Shown here piece by piece: positions 8,083 to 17,183 of a stretch of DNA of 33,371 nt. This DNA comes from CAYXDR01 sp046498185 (GTDB lineage Bacteria; Desulfobacterota; DSM-4660; Desulfatiglandales; Desulfatiglandaceae), in NCBI GenBank assembly GCA_046498185.1, contig JAWOBE010000002.1, positions 1-33,371 on the forward strand, given 5' to 3'. A program made the position numbers and the translations under genes. The first letter of the stretch is position 1. Each line of letters starts with the position of its first letter. Below the pieces are notes generated by a model. That model saw only the letters and a program-made list of their open reading frames with translations. It made no database searches and was not told the DNA's origin.

Positions 8083-9981
8083 ATGAAACAAATAGTTCTC
8101 GGTACTGCCGGGCATATCGACCATGGAAAGACTTCGTTGATCAGAGCGTTGACAGGAATTGAGACCGATCGACTCAAGGAAGAAAAGCGTCGCGGCATCA
8201 CAATAGAATTGGGTTTTGCACACATGGAACTTCCCGGTGGGAAGCTGCTGGGTATTGTAGATGTGCCGGGGCACGAAAAATTCGTAAAGAACATGGTAGC
8301 CGGGGCCACCGGTATCGATATCGTTGCACTGGTGGTCGCAGCAGACGAAGGGGTGATGCCTCAGACGAGGGAGCACCTTGAAATATGCAGCCTTCTGGAT
8401 ATCCATTACGGCTTGGTTGTTTTCACGAAAACCGATATGGTGGAGGACGAATGGCTGGAGCTTGTGAAAGAGGAGACGGCCGACTATCTGGCCGGGAGCT
8501 TTCTTGCCGATGCTCCGATGGTAGAGGTGTCTTCGGTCACCGGCAAGGGCATAGAGGAAATGAAGGGAATTCTTGACGACCTGGCTGGAAAAATTCCTGA
8601 AAAGGAATCGGGACATATATTCCGACTTCCGATAGACCGGGTTTTCAGCATGAAAGGCTTTGGCACAGTGGTCACCGGTACCTGCATATCCGGGCATATC
8701 TCTGTTGGCGGTGAAGTGACTGTTTATCCACAGGTTGTCGATAGCAGGGTGCGGGGCATCCAGGTTCACGGCAGAGAGGTCGAATCGGCCGGCCCCGGGT
8801 TGAGAACGGCCGTAAATCTTCAGGGACTCGAGCGGGCGATTATTGAGCGCGGAAGCATCGTTGCCGGTAAAGGTGAATTGAGGCCTACGTTTATGGTGGA
8901 TGTGGAACTCGGGCTGTTGGAAAGTGCATCCAGGAAAGTCAAGAACCGGAGCAAAGTTCGTTTTCATACCGGCACCTCGGAAATCATTTCGACAGTAGTT
9001 TTGCTGGATCGGGATGAATTGGAGCCGGGTGGGCGATGTTACGCTCAGATAAGGCTCGATTCTCCGATCGCAGTGTTGCGGGGGGACAAATTCGTGATTC
9101 GGAGCTATTCTCCCATCCGAACGATCGGCGGGGGCCGTATTCTGGATGCTCTGCCGCGGAAGCGCAAACGTTTGGCAAATATCACGACGGATCAAATGAA
9201 AACTCTTGCCGAGGGTTCCCTGGCAGAGATCATTGAACTCTTCGTGGAATTACGCCGTTTCCAGGGCCTCGAACAGCGGGAATTGCCGTTTTTGACAAAT
9301 ACCGGAGCCAGGAAGCTGGAAGAATCCCTGCAGATTTTAAAGGCCCGGAAAAAAATCGTCCAGTACGACAGCGGATTTTTGATCCACGGCGGGTTTTTGA
9401 AACGTGTCCGCGATGAAATTGTGAATGTTATAGCCGGGTATCATAAAAATCACCCGTTGAAGGCCGGAGTTGCGAAAGAGGAGTTAAAGTCCAGAACGGC
9501 GGGGGCGAAGAATCCCAGGCTTTTTTCCTATGTTATTCAACAGCTGGTCCGGGAGGGGCTGCTCGTACTCGAAAAGGATACTGTCAGGCTGGCGGAGCAT
9601 CGCGTGAAACTGGGCGAGGACCAGCGGAAAATCCGCGGCGAGCTTGAGGAAATTTATCGGGGAAGCGGGCTTCAGCCCCCGTATTTCAAGGAGTTGAAGA
9701 CAAAATTTGCCGGGGACAGCGCCAAGCAGATACTTGAAGTGATGGTAAAGGAGGGAGTGCTTATCAAGGTCAAAGAAGATCTTTATTTCTACCGTGATGT
9801 TATCGACCGGCTGGAGACAGACCTTGTTGCATTTTTGAAAGAAAAAGGGGAAATTACAACCCCAGAGTTTAAAGATATGACCGGAACCTCGAGGAAATAT
9901 ACGATTCCCCTGATTGAATATTTCGACCGCGTCCAGCTGACCGTACGCGTAGGTGACAGCCGTGTGCTCAGGAAAAAATGA
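8083..9981 (+). CDS. selB: Selenocysteine-specific translation elongation factor SelB
   Basis: SelB delivers Sec-tRNA to UGA codons marked by a SECIS hairpin. The 632 residues begin with an EF-Tu-like GTPase domain: G1 GHIDHGKTSL, GITIELGF, DVPGHEKF and TKTD. Translation-factor barrels follow, with a C-terminal winged-helix region that in this family grips the SECIS RNA. A longer frame upstream (from 8011) adds 24 residues unlike the family. ATG 8083 gives the standard MKQIVLGTAGHIDHGK start; an in-frame TTG at 8074 lies nearer the GGGAG at 8065-8069 and cannot be excluded. The stop overlaps the yqeC ATG (ATGA). Its position directly after an operon with two UGA-recoded genes supports the selenoprotein calls. 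selA, selC and selD are not in the window. Confidence 0.95.
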   Translation: MKQIVLGTAGHIDHGKTSLIRALTGIETDRLKEEKRRGITIELGFAHMELPGGKLLGIVDVPGHEKFVKNMVAGATGIDIVALVVAADEGVMPQTREHLEICSLLDIHYGLVVFTKTDMVEDEWLELVKEETADYLAGSFLADAPMVEVSSVTGKGIEEMKGILDDLAGKIPEKESGHIFRLPIDRVFSMKGFGTVVTGTCISGHISVGGEVTVYPQVVDSRVRGIQVHGREVESAGPGLRTAVNLQGLERAIIERGSIVAGKGELRPTFMVDVELGLLESASRKVKNRSKVRFHTGTSEIISTVVLLDRDELEPGGRCYAQIRLDSPIAVLRGDKFVIRSYSPIRTIGGGRILDALPRKRKRLANITTDQMKTLAEGSLAEIIELFVELRRFQGLEQRELPFLTNTGARKLEESLQILKARKKIVQYDSGFLIHGGFLKRVRDEIVNVIAGYHKNHPLKAGVAKEELKSRTAGAKNPRLFSYVIQQLVREGLLVLEKDTVRLAEHRVKLGEDQRKIRGELEEIYRGSGLQPPYFKELKTKFAGDSAKQILEVMVKEGVLIKVKEDLYFYRDVIDRLETDLVAFLKEKGEITTPEFKDMTGTSRKYTIPLIEYFDRVQLTVRVGDSRVLRKK

Positions 9982-10775
9982 TAATTTCCAGCAATAAAAC
10001 CTGTTCGATTATCGAGGCATTGTCCCTATCCCCCAGAGAACTGATTACGCTGGTGGGCGGCGGAGGCAAAAGCACCCTGATGAGTGCTTTAGCCGAAGAG
10101 GCGCGAAACGCCGGGCTGAAAGCAGTCGCGACGACAACCACCAAGGTGAGAGGGGTGGAGGCTCAAGGGATTGGAAAAGTCGTTTATTGGAGTTGTGATA
10201 ACGTGTCTTTAGAGAAGCTCCTCGGGCGATGCCCCGGATTGTTCATAGGTAGCGAGGGTGTCGAAGACGGAAAGATAGGCGGAATCAAACCTGAAACGGC
10301 TGATACTTTGTTTTTGAAGTATCCTTTGGATTTTTTGATCGTCGAGGCGGATGGTGCCGCAGGAAGACCTTTGAAGGCCCCGGCGGCGCATGAGCCGGTA
10401 ATCCCTTCCTCGACGACACTCGTGGTTGCGGTGATTGGTCTGGAAGCCCTCGGGAGACCTGTTTCCGAAGAATTGGTTTTCAGGACGGAGAGGTTCGAAG
10501 CCGTCACAGGGCTGAAACCGGGAGAAATAATCACGGCGGAATCCATCCTCCCGCTTTTTTTTCTGGAATCCGGCTTGTTCAAGAGTTCTCCTTCCGGGGC
10601 GAGAAAAGCGGTTTTTTTAAACAAGGCCGATCTAATGAATGATGCCGAAGCGATGGTTTCTCTGGCGAAAATGATTCTGGGTGGTTCATCCTGCCAACTG
10701 GAGCGCGTTGTGGCGGGATCAATCGCCGGGAAGAGCTTCGAGGTTTTTCTCGGCGGTGGGGAAGAAATTGGGTGA
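9978..10775 (+). CDS. yqeC: Selenium-dependent hydroxylase accessory protein YqeC
   Basis: YqeC-family proteins accompany selenium-dependent molybdenum hydroxylases (xanthine-dehydrogenase-like enzymes with a labile selenium ligand); the exact reaction is not established. The 265-residue protein has an N-terminal P-loop, TLVGGGGKSTLM (about 25-36), then TTTTKV and a FLIVEADGAAGRPLKAP segment characteristic of the family, with NKAD near the C-terminus. The ATG overlaps the selB stop by four bases and the TGA overlaps the GTG of xdhC, so these three genes form a tightly coupled operon. No molybdenum hydroxylase structural gene is visible here. Confidence 0.88.
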   Translation: MIISSNKTCSIIEALSLSPRELITLVGGGGKSTLMSALAEEARNAGLKAVATTTTKVRGVEAQGIGKVVYWSCDNVSLEKLLGRCPGLFIGSEGVEDGKIGGIKPETADTLFLKYPLDFLIVEADGAAGRPLKAPAAHEPVIPSSTTLVVAVIGLEALGRPVSEELVFRTERFEAVTGLKPGEIITAESILPLFFLESGLFKSSPSGARKAVFLNKADLMNDAEAMVSLAKMILGGSSCQLERVVAGSIAGKSFEVFLGGGEEIG

Positions 10776-11842
10776 ACATTTATTCTGAAATCCTGGAGCT
10801 TTCAAAGAAAGGCCGTTCGGCGGCAATGGCGACAGTCATATATAAAGAAGGTTCGAGCCCCAGAGCCGAGGGCGCCAAATGCTTGATCGCCGACGGAAAG
10901 GTTATTCTTGGCTCCGTTGGGGGAGGCTTGGTCGAGGCCGAGGCGTGCAATTTCGCCGAAAAGGTGATTTCGAGCGCCAGGCCGATGACTCTTTCATTCA
11001 ATTTGGACGGTGGAAAAGCGGGCGAAAGCGGTATGCTCTGCGGTGGTGAAATGAAGATTTTTCTGGAGCCCGTATCACCTGTGAAGGCGGCCGGCCTACC
11101 GCTGTTCGAGAAGCTGGAGGACATTTCTTCCCGGAGGCTTGACAGCGTCCTGGTGACCGTGATTGATGAAGACAAATGGAGCCCGGATGCGGTTGCTCCA
11201 AAAATGCTGATCGAGCGTGGAGGAGCTGTGACAGGCAGTCTCGGACCGCTTAGTGATGTTAATCATAACGGGGTTTTTGAGGATTTTCTCAGCTCTAAGT
11301 CCCCGGAAGTGCGGCATGTGAAGGATGAATCCGGGATTTCCACGGCGCTTTTTATCGAGCCGGTCATCAGGCGCCACATTCTTTATGTATTCGGAGGTGG
11401 CCATGTATCCAGGGCGGTGGCCGCTGTAGCCGGAATCGTGGATTTCGAAGTTGTGGTCGTGGATGACAGGCCGGAATATTCGAGAGCCGAAGCTTTCCCG
11501 CAGGCTTCAAGGGTTCTGTGTATGCCGTTCGACGGTGTTCTCGACAGGCTGGCCGTGGATGAGTCTTCGTACCTGTTGATAGCGACCAGGGGGCACATGC
11601 ACGACATGGAAGTTCTCACACAGGCGCTTCGAAGTGACGCCGGTTATATCGGTATGGTGGGTAGTTCCCGTAAACGGAATGAGATAAGCCGCCGCCTGGT
11701 GGAATCAGGTTTCACGGAAAATGATTTTGAGAGGGTTTATAGTCCCGTCGGCATCGATATCGGTGCTGAGACACCGGAGGAAATCGCCGTCAGTATAACG
11801 GCGCAAATAATACGGGTCCGCGCTGACGGTTTTGAAGCGTAA
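10772..11842 (+). CDS. xdhC: XdhC/CoxI family molybdenum hydroxylase maturation protein
   Basis: XdhC-type proteins bind molybdenum cofactor and help insert a sulfido (or, in the selenium-dependent subset, selenido) ligand into molybdenum hydroxylases. The 356 residues show the N-terminal XdhC domain (ATVIYKEGSSPRAEGAKCL, SVGGGLVEAEA) and the C-terminal Rossmann domain (ILYVFGGGHVSRAVAAVA, VVDDRPEYSRAEAFP, IGMVGSSRKRN). The GTG start overlaps the yqeC stop. The pairing with yqeC suggests the selenium-dependent (EF2563-type) subset rather than ordinary XdhC; that refinement is inference from context. Confidence 0.88.
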   Translation: MNIYSEILELSKKGRSAAMATVIYKEGSSPRAEGAKCLIADGKVILGSVGGGLVEAEACNFAEKVISSARPMTLSFNLDGGKAGESGMLCGGEMKIFLEPVSPVKAAGLPLFEKLEDISSRRLDSVLVTVIDEDKWSPDAVAPKMLIERGGAVTGSLGPLSDVNHNGVFEDFLSSKSPEVRHVKDESGISTALFIEPVIRRHILYVFGGGHVSRAVAAVAGIVDFEVVVVDDRPEYSRAEAFPQASRVLCMPFDGVLDRLAVDESSYLLIATRGHMHDMEVLTQALRSDAGYIGMVGSSRKRNEISRRLVESGFTENDFERVYSPVGIDIGAETPEEIAVSITAQIIRVRADGFEA

Positions 11843-11856
11843 AAAAGGAAAGTTGC

Positions 11857-13656
11857 TTGATTGTGAATATCCGTAATTTCAGTATAATAGCACATATAGA
11901 TCATGGGAAGTCTACTCTGGCGGATCGGCTGATACAGGCGGCCGGGCTCGGAGATATACGCACGTTCAAGGATCAGATGCTCGATACGATGGAAATCGAG
12001 CGCGAACGCGGCATCACGATTAAGAGCAATACCATATCGCTCCCCTATACAGATGCCGAAGGACGGGATTATGAGTTGAATCTCATTGACACTCCAGGGC
12101 ATGTGGATTTTTCTTATGAAGTTTCCCGAGCCCTCGTATCGTGTGAAGGCGTGCTGCTGTTGATAGACGCCGGCCAGGGAGTCGAAGCCCAAACCGTCGC
12201 CAACCTCTATGCTGCGCTTGAATATGATCTCGAAATAATACCGGTTATCAATAAAATTGATCTTCCTTCCGCAGATGTGGAAAGGGTAAGGGAGCAGATT
12301 GAGATCGATCTGGGTCTTGATTCGGACCAAGCTCTTTTGTGCTCGGCTAAAGAAGGAACCGGCATAGAAGATTTGCTGGATGCGATCGTTCGGCGTATAC
12401 CTTCACCTGAAAGACCCGTCGATGAGCCTTTAAAGGCGTTGATATTCGATGCGGACTACGATCCTTTCAGGGGCACGGTCGTCAGTTTCAGGATTTTCTC
12501 CGGGCGCATCCGCACCGGGGATTTGATACGGTTGATGTCCACCGGGACAAGCCACCGTGTCGAAGAATTGGGTGTTTTGCGGCTTGAGAGGGAGCGGCGT
12601 GACGTGCTCGAAGCGGGATCGGTGGGATACCTGATCGCCGGGATCAAAACCGTAAGGGACACAAGGGTAGGGGATACCATTACACTCGAAAATAATCCGG
12701 CCCCTAAGCCTCTGCCCGGTTTCAAGAAAGTCAAGCCGGTTGTCTTCTCCTCCATATACCCGATCAGCTCCGAGGATTACGGGTCTCTTGCCGATGCACT
12801 GGAAAAATACTGGCTCAACGACGCATCTCTGGTTTTCCAGAAAGATTCATCGGCCGCACTGGGGCTTGGGTTCCGCTGCGGGTTTCTGGGGCTGTTGCAT
12901 TTGGAAATCGTTCAGGAACGCCTGGAGAGGGAATTTGACCAGTCGATAATCATGACAACTCCGACAGTGGAGTATCATTTTGAATTGGCCGGAGGAAAGT
13001 CGGTTGTCGTGGACAACCCCTCCTACTATCCGGATCCGATTACCATAGAACGGGCTCTTGAGCCGTTCATCAGGGCCAACATCATGATTCCGGACCGCTA
13101 TATGGGCGCCGTCATGGAGCTTTGTCTTGAACGAAGAGGAGTCAACTCCCATTTCAACTATCCGTCTCCCGGACGCATCGAATTACAGTTCGACATGCCT
13201 CTGGCTGAAGTGGTTTTTGACTTTTACGATCGTTTAAAGACAGTCACGCAAGGCTACGGGTCTTTTGACTATGAAATCCTTGATTACCGGGAATCCGATC
13301 TGGTGCGGGTGGATATCCTTTTAAACGGGGAACGGGTGGACGCCCTGAGCCAGATCGTGCACAAGGACAGGGCGCGCGCCAGAGCGCTTCAAGCCTGCGA
13401 AAGGCTGAAGGAAGAGATCCCGAGGCATATGTTCAAGATTGCAGTTCAGGGTGCGATCGGGGGTACGATCATCGCTCGTACGACGATTCCGCCTTTCAGG
13501 AAGGATGTCACGGCCAAATGCTACGGGGGCGATATAACGCGGAAAAGAAAGCTTCTCGAAAAACAGAAAAAGGGGAAAAAGCGGATGAAAATGATCGGTT
13601 CGGTGACCGTTCCCCAGAGCGCGTTCGTTGCGGTGTTGAAATCGGAGGGTAAGTGA
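11857..13656 (+). CDS. lepA: Elongation factor 4 (LepA)
   Basis: LepA is a ribosome-associated translational GTPase involved in back-translocation or initiation quality. The full-length 599-residue protein shows G-motifs AHIDHGKST, DTPGHVDF and NKIDLP, and the C-terminal LepA-specific domain (IARTTIPPFRKDVTAKCYGG, KKGKKRMK). TTG 11857 is taken as the start because AAGGAAAG (11845-11852) is correctly spaced; GTG 11863 would give the family-like MNIRNFS and is an alternative. It begins 14 nt after xdhC and its stop overlaps the GTG of hemW, so it is cotranscribed with both. Confidence 0.96.
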   Translation: MIVNIRNFSIIAHIDHGKSTLADRLIQAAGLGDIRTFKDQMLDTMEIERERGITIKSNTISLPYTDAEGRDYELNLIDTPGHVDFSYEVSRALVSCEGVLLLIDAGQGVEAQTVANLYAALEYDLEIIPVINKIDLPSADVERVREQIEIDLGLDSDQALLCSAKEGTGIEDLLDAIVRRIPSPERPVDEPLKALIFDADYDPFRGTVVSFRIFSGRIRTGDLIRLMSTGTSHRVEELGVLRLERERRDVLEAGSVGYLIAGIKTVRDTRVGDTITLENNPAPKPLPGFKKVKPVVFSSIYPISSEDYGSLADALEKYWLNDASLVFQKDSSAALGLGFRCGFLGLLHLEIVQERLEREFDQSIIMTTPTVEYHFELAGGKSVVVDNPSYYPDPITIERALEPFIRANIMIPDRYMGAVMELCLERRGVNSHFNYPSPGRIELQFDMPLAEVVFDFYDRLKTVTQGYGSFDYEILDYRESDLVRVDILLNGERVDALSQIVHKDRARARALQACERLKEEIPRHMFKIAVQGAIGGTIIARTTIPPFRKDVTAKCYGGDITRKRKLLEKQKKGKKRMKMIGSVTVPQSAFVAVLKSEGK

Positions 13657-14801
13657 ACGGCAACATAACGGAACCCGAGCTTTCGAACCCGATGGAGCGG
13701 GCGGGTTTGTACATCCATGTGCCGTTTTGCCGGCGTAAATGTGCCTACTGCGATTTTTATTCGATCGCGGGGACAAAGCTTTCCGGCGGGTGGTTGGCTG
13801 CATTGAGCCGTGAAGCTTCCATGTATTGCGCGTCTTTTCCGGCTTTCGACACCGTTTATATCGGAGGCGGGACCCCTTCGCTGCTTGACGGAGACTTGCT
13901 TGAAACTTTAATGGATAGGGTCGTTTCCAGTTTTCCATTGCGCAGCGACGCCGAAATTACGATAGAAGCAAATCCGTGCGATATCGATTCGGAGAAGATT
14001 CTCATTTTTCGAAGGCTGGGTTTCACTAGAATCAATTTGGGCGTTCAATCTTTCGACACAGAGGTGTTGGAATTCCTGGGTCGATCTCATTCTGCAAAGA
14101 CCGCCGCCTGCGCTCTTGCTGAAATTGAATCGAAATGGCCCCGTTCTTTCGGTGTCGATATGATCTACGGGCTGCCGGGCCAGAGTAAAGGCCATTGGAT
14201 GGCGCAGCTGGAAAAGGCGCTCGCTTTTAATCCGGATCATGTTTCATGCTATCAGTTGAGCATAGAGAAAGGTACGAAACTTCAAAGGCTTCAGGCCGAA
14301 GGTGAATTCCGCCTGCCTGGAGAATCCTTTTTGGCCGGGCTGTTCACGGCTACATCCGATTTGATGGCATCGCACGGGTATATGCATTACGAAGTTTCAA
14401 ATTTTGCGGCGAATAGCTCGTCAAGATCCAGGCATAACATGAAATACTGGCGCCATATGCCTTACCTGGGGCTGGGTCCATCGGCGCATTCCTTCGATGG
14501 GTTACGCCGCTGGTGGAATGTCCGTTCGGTGAAGAGTTATTGTGAATCGCTGCATTCAAACATTCTGCCCGTGGAAGGGGAGGAAGTTCTTTCAAACTCG
14601 GAGCTCACCAGAGAATCTGTGTTTCTGGGTTTAAGAACATCGGAAGGCATTGCCCTTGAGCTTGTTCCGAAAACCACTGAAACTTCGATTTTTCTGGAAA
14701 ACAGCCGGCGAATGAGGTTTCTGGAGATCCGTGATGGGAAGATCATCCCGACTGTGAAAGGTTTGCTGGTGGCCGATCATCTGGCCCTCTCCCTTTGTTG
14801 A
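13653..14801 (+). CDS. hemW: HemW-type radical SAM protein (heme chaperone family)
   Basis: This radical SAM protein, formerly annotated as oxygen-independent coproporphyrinogen III oxidase-like, is thought to bind and deliver heme. The 382 residues have the SAM cluster motif C26-x3-C30-x2-C33 (CRRKCAYCDF), VYIGGGTPSLL, ITIEANP, RINLGVQSF and DMIYGLPGQ, plus the C-terminal HemN-like domain with LGLGPSAHSF. HemW rather than HemN fits because the Cys pattern has three Cys, not HemN's CxxxCxxCxC. The GTG start overlaps the lepA stop and follows GGAGGG (13644-13649) with a short spacer; ATG 13692 is an alternative. lepA-hemW adjacency is common in bacteria. Confidence 0.92.
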   Translation: MNGNITEPELSNPMERAGLYIHVPFCRRKCAYCDFYSIAGTKLSGGWLAALSREASMYCASFPAFDTVYIGGGTPSLLDGDLLETLMDRVVSSFPLRSDAEITIEANPCDIDSEKILIFRRLGFTRINLGVQSFDTEVLEFLGRSHSAKTAACALAEIESKWPRSFGVDMIYGLPGQSKGHWMAQLEKALAFNPDHVSCYQLSIEKGTKLQRLQAEGEFRLPGESFLAGLFTATSDLMASHGYMHYEVSNFAANSSSRSRHNMKYWRHMPYLGLGPSAHSFDGLRRWWNVRSVKSYCESLHSNILPVEGEEVLSNSELTRESVFLGLRTSEGIALELVPKTTETSIFLENSRRMRFLEIRDGKIIPTVKGLLVADHLALSLC

Positions 14802-14823
14802 TTAGAGGAGAAAAGGTCAACGT

Positions 14824-14950
14824 TGATGACCTCATAAAAAGTACCATCCCCGCCTTATCGGCGTCGGGGTCGAAAAGGTCGCCAGTCGACTTCCGACGCC
14901 GACCCCGACGCCGAGGGAAATTGTTGTTTTGACTTTTTACGGTTTCAGTA
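14824..14950. mobile_element. MITE-like unit with GTAAAAAGTC-type terminal repeats
   Basis: The left end (14824-14842) reads TGATGACCTCATAAAAAGT and the right end (from 14931) GACTTTTTACGG, which are inverted with respect to each other. Left end and right core match a second unit at 22968-23069. The interior carries a TCGGNN hairpin. It fills the gap between converging hemW and rlmKL, where it may also end both transcripts. No transposase is encoded. Calling it a MITE is inference. Confidence 0.55.
14851..14916. repeat. TCGGNN hexamer hairpin repeat, copy A
   Basis: GCCTTATCGGCGTCGGGG-TCGAAAAGGT opens the element; after a short loop, CCGACG-CCGACC-CCGACG-CCGAGG closes it, so hexamers of the form TCGGNN face their complements. 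The opening sequence GCCTTATCGGCGTCGGG also occurs, inverted, at the right end of copy B (18906-19004). Confidence 0.7.
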
Positions 14951-14969
14951 ATCCTGGATGTGGGGGCTC

Positions 14970-17183
14970 TCAGCCGGCGGAACGGATTTCCCAGCAGCGG
15001 TGCCTACCGGCGGAGCGGATGAAATCCGGAGGGAGGGTGATTCGGCTGATGTCTTTGATCAGGAAGCCGCCCAGCGATGAGGTGTCGAGTTGGAAACGTG
15101 CAGCCGAGGTCGCGAATACTGTACGCCCCCCGGGTGCCAGACGGCGCATCGCAAGATGTATCAATGTTGCATGCTGAGTCCTGAGATCGAACTTCGTCCC
15201 TGTTCTCTTGGAATTGGAAAAAGTGGGAGGGTGAATGTAGATCAGGTCGAATTTGTACCGGCATGTTCTTAGCCAGTCCAGGCAATCGGCCTGCACCAGC
15301 CTGTGGTTTTCTTCGGATAATCCGTTAAGCGAGAGATTGCACCCGGCCCAGTGCAGGTATACCGGGGATAGGTCAACCAGCGTCGTTTGCGCCGCCCCTC
15401 CGAGTGCAGCATGGACCGTGGCCGTACCGGTGTATCCGAACAGGTTGAGAAATCTGGTGCCTTCGGCCCACGTGCCGAGAAGTTTTCTGGTGCCGCGGCT
15501 TTCGAGAAAGAGGCCGGTGTCCAGATAATCTTTCAAATTTACCAGGAAGCGGCAGTCGCCTTCACCTACTTCCAGGAATTCCCCTCCTTTCCCGATCTTT
15601 TGGTACTGTGAAGCTCCTCTTTGGCGCGAGCGGATTTTGACGATGATGCTTTTTTCTTCCACATTAAATATTTCAGCGAGATCCCTTATTACACTGCGGA
15701 ACCTCTCCGTGGCCTTGTTGGGGTCGATTTGTTTCGGTGGTGTGTATTCCTGTACAAGCAGTTTTCCGTCGTAAATGTCTACGGCTACGTTAAATTCCGG
15801 TATGTCTGCGTCGTAGATCCTGTAGCAGGTGATGGATTCCCGTTTCGCCCATCCCGCAAGGCGACGCAGATTTTTTTTGATTCTGCCGGAAAAAGCCCCA
15901 TCAGGTGAAGACGAAACGGTGGGTTGACGCGCAGGGGCTGGTTTCTGGGCCGGGCCGAAAATGATCAGCCGGCATTTGATCGGGCCGTTGAACAGCTCAT
16001 GATAACGCTCGGGGGTAAGCCCGAATGAGTTTGCCTGTGCATCTTCGGCGGTCAATAAAGCGGTCCGCCATCCTGGAAGCTGCTCACGTATTTTTCTTCC
16101 GAGACATGCATAAAGAAAAGGGACAGAGTCCCAGGATTCCAGGCGGTGGCCGTATGGAGGGTTTGAAACAACGAAACCAGGCTTACCGAGGTTTCGGGTG
16201 GATGGTCGGGTCAACCTGGCGAGTTCCCTCCTCTCGACATGTACGAGGCCTTTGAGCCCTGCGCGGTTTATGTTTTCAAGCGCTGCAGCCACGGCGCTTC
16301 TGGAAGCGTCATAACCAACTATCGAAGGCCAGCGGAGATTTTTTGCTTTTTCAGCTTTCTCGATGGCCTCGTTGTGAAGTCGCCGCCATATCGTTTCATC
16401 ATGACCACGCCACCCGTGAAACCCGAAACGCTTACGGAGGAGTCCGGGCGCCATCCCTCCGTACATGAGCGCAGCTTCGATAAGCAGCGTGCCTGAGCCG
16501 CACATCGGATCGATCAAGGGCGGTGCGGCCGGATCCCTGTAGGGCCAGCCGGACAGATGTACAATGGCTGCTGCGAGTGTCTCCTTGAGCGGCGCCTGGT
16601 CTCCGTGCAGCCGGTAACCTCTTTTGTGCAGGCTGCCTCCGGCCATGTCCATGCTTATCGAGCCCCGGCTTCCCTCGAGGTATAAATGGAGCGTTATATC
16701 AGGGTCCTGTGTATCGACGTTCGGCCTGCGCCCGAAGGCGGCCGTGAATCGATCCGCCACGGCGTCTTTGAGCCTGAGGGCTGCGAAGTGGGTGTTTGAA
16801 ATCGAAGCGCGGGTCGCGTTGCATATGACCGAGAAGGTTTTATCCGGATCGAAATATTTGGGCCAGTCGATTTCGAGCGCCTGGCGGTAAAGCTCGTTTT
16901 CGTCCTGTGCATTAACTTCCGCTACCGGGTTGAGCACACGGTTGGCGAAGCGAGACCACAGGCAAGCGCGATAGGCCGGTTCCAGGTTTCCTTGGAAATA
17001 CACCGCACCGGGGGAGGTTTTCAGGATTCCGGCTCCGAAGCCGGCGATTTCGGATGAAAGAATCGCCTCGAGACCGCCGGCGCATGTGGCGGTGAATATG
17101 GCGGCTTTTTGATTCAAAGAAGCGGTGTTTTCGGTCATCAAAATTTTGGACGGAAAACGGATTTCATTCCGGGGGATCGCCAT
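14970..17183 (-). CDS. rlmL: Bifunctional 23S rRNA methyltransferase RlmKL
   Basis: RlmKL makes m2G2445 (RlmL half) and m7G2069 (RlmK half) in 23S rRNA. The 737-residue frame contains an N-terminal THUMP region, the RlmL SAM site (LIDPMCGSGTLLIEAAL, VSNPPYGHRLES) and a C-terminal RlmK half (LNLFGYTGTATVHAA). The usual RlmK motif DPPTFSNSK reads HPPTFSNSK here, so a conserved Asp is His. The ATG at 17183 overlaps the preceding gene; ATG 17138 (MTENTASLNQ) gives a more typical N-terminus, but neither has a good Shine-Dalgarno. It is the last gene of a minus-strand run with the RdgC-like pair. Confidence 0.93.
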   Translation of the reverse strand: MAIPRNEIRFPSKILMTENTASLNQKAAIFTATCAGGLEAILSSEIAGFGAGILKTSPGAVYFQGNLEPAYRACLWSRFANRVLNPVAEVNAQDENELYRQALEIDWPKYFDPDKTFSVICNATRASISNTHFAALRLKDAVADRFTAAFGRRPNVDTQDPDITLHLYLEGSRGSISMDMAGGSLHKRGYRLHGDQAPLKETLAAAIVHLSGWPYRDPAAPPLIDPMCGSGTLLIEAALMYGGMAPGLLRKRFGFHGWRGHDETIWRRLHNEAIEKAEKAKNLRWPSIVGYDASRSAVAAALENINRAGLKGLVHVERRELARLTRPSTRNLGKPGFVVSNPPYGHRLESWDSVPFLYACLGRKIREQLPGWRTALLTAEDAQANSFGLTPERYHELFNGPIKCRLIIFGPAQKPAPARQPTVSSSPDGAFSGRIKKNLRRLAGWAKRESITCYRIYDADIPEFNVAVDIYDGKLLVQEYTPPKQIDPNKATERFRSVIRDLAEIFNVEEKSIIVKIRSRQRGASQYQKIGKGGEFLEVGEGDCRFLVNLKDYLDTGLFLESRGTRKLLGTWAEGTRFLNLFGYTGTATVHAALGGAAQTTLVDLSPVYLHWAGCNLSLNGLSEENHRLVQADCLDWLRTCRYKFDLIYIHPPTFSNSKRTGTKFDLRTQHATLIHLAMRRLAPGGRTVFATSAARFQLDTSSLGGFLIKDISRITLPPDFIRSAGRHRCWEIRSAG

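Noticed and set aside
10850..10870. tRNA T-arm-like GGTTCGAGCCCC
   Set aside because: It lies inside xdhC and is part of a conserved protein motif, with no tRNA around it.
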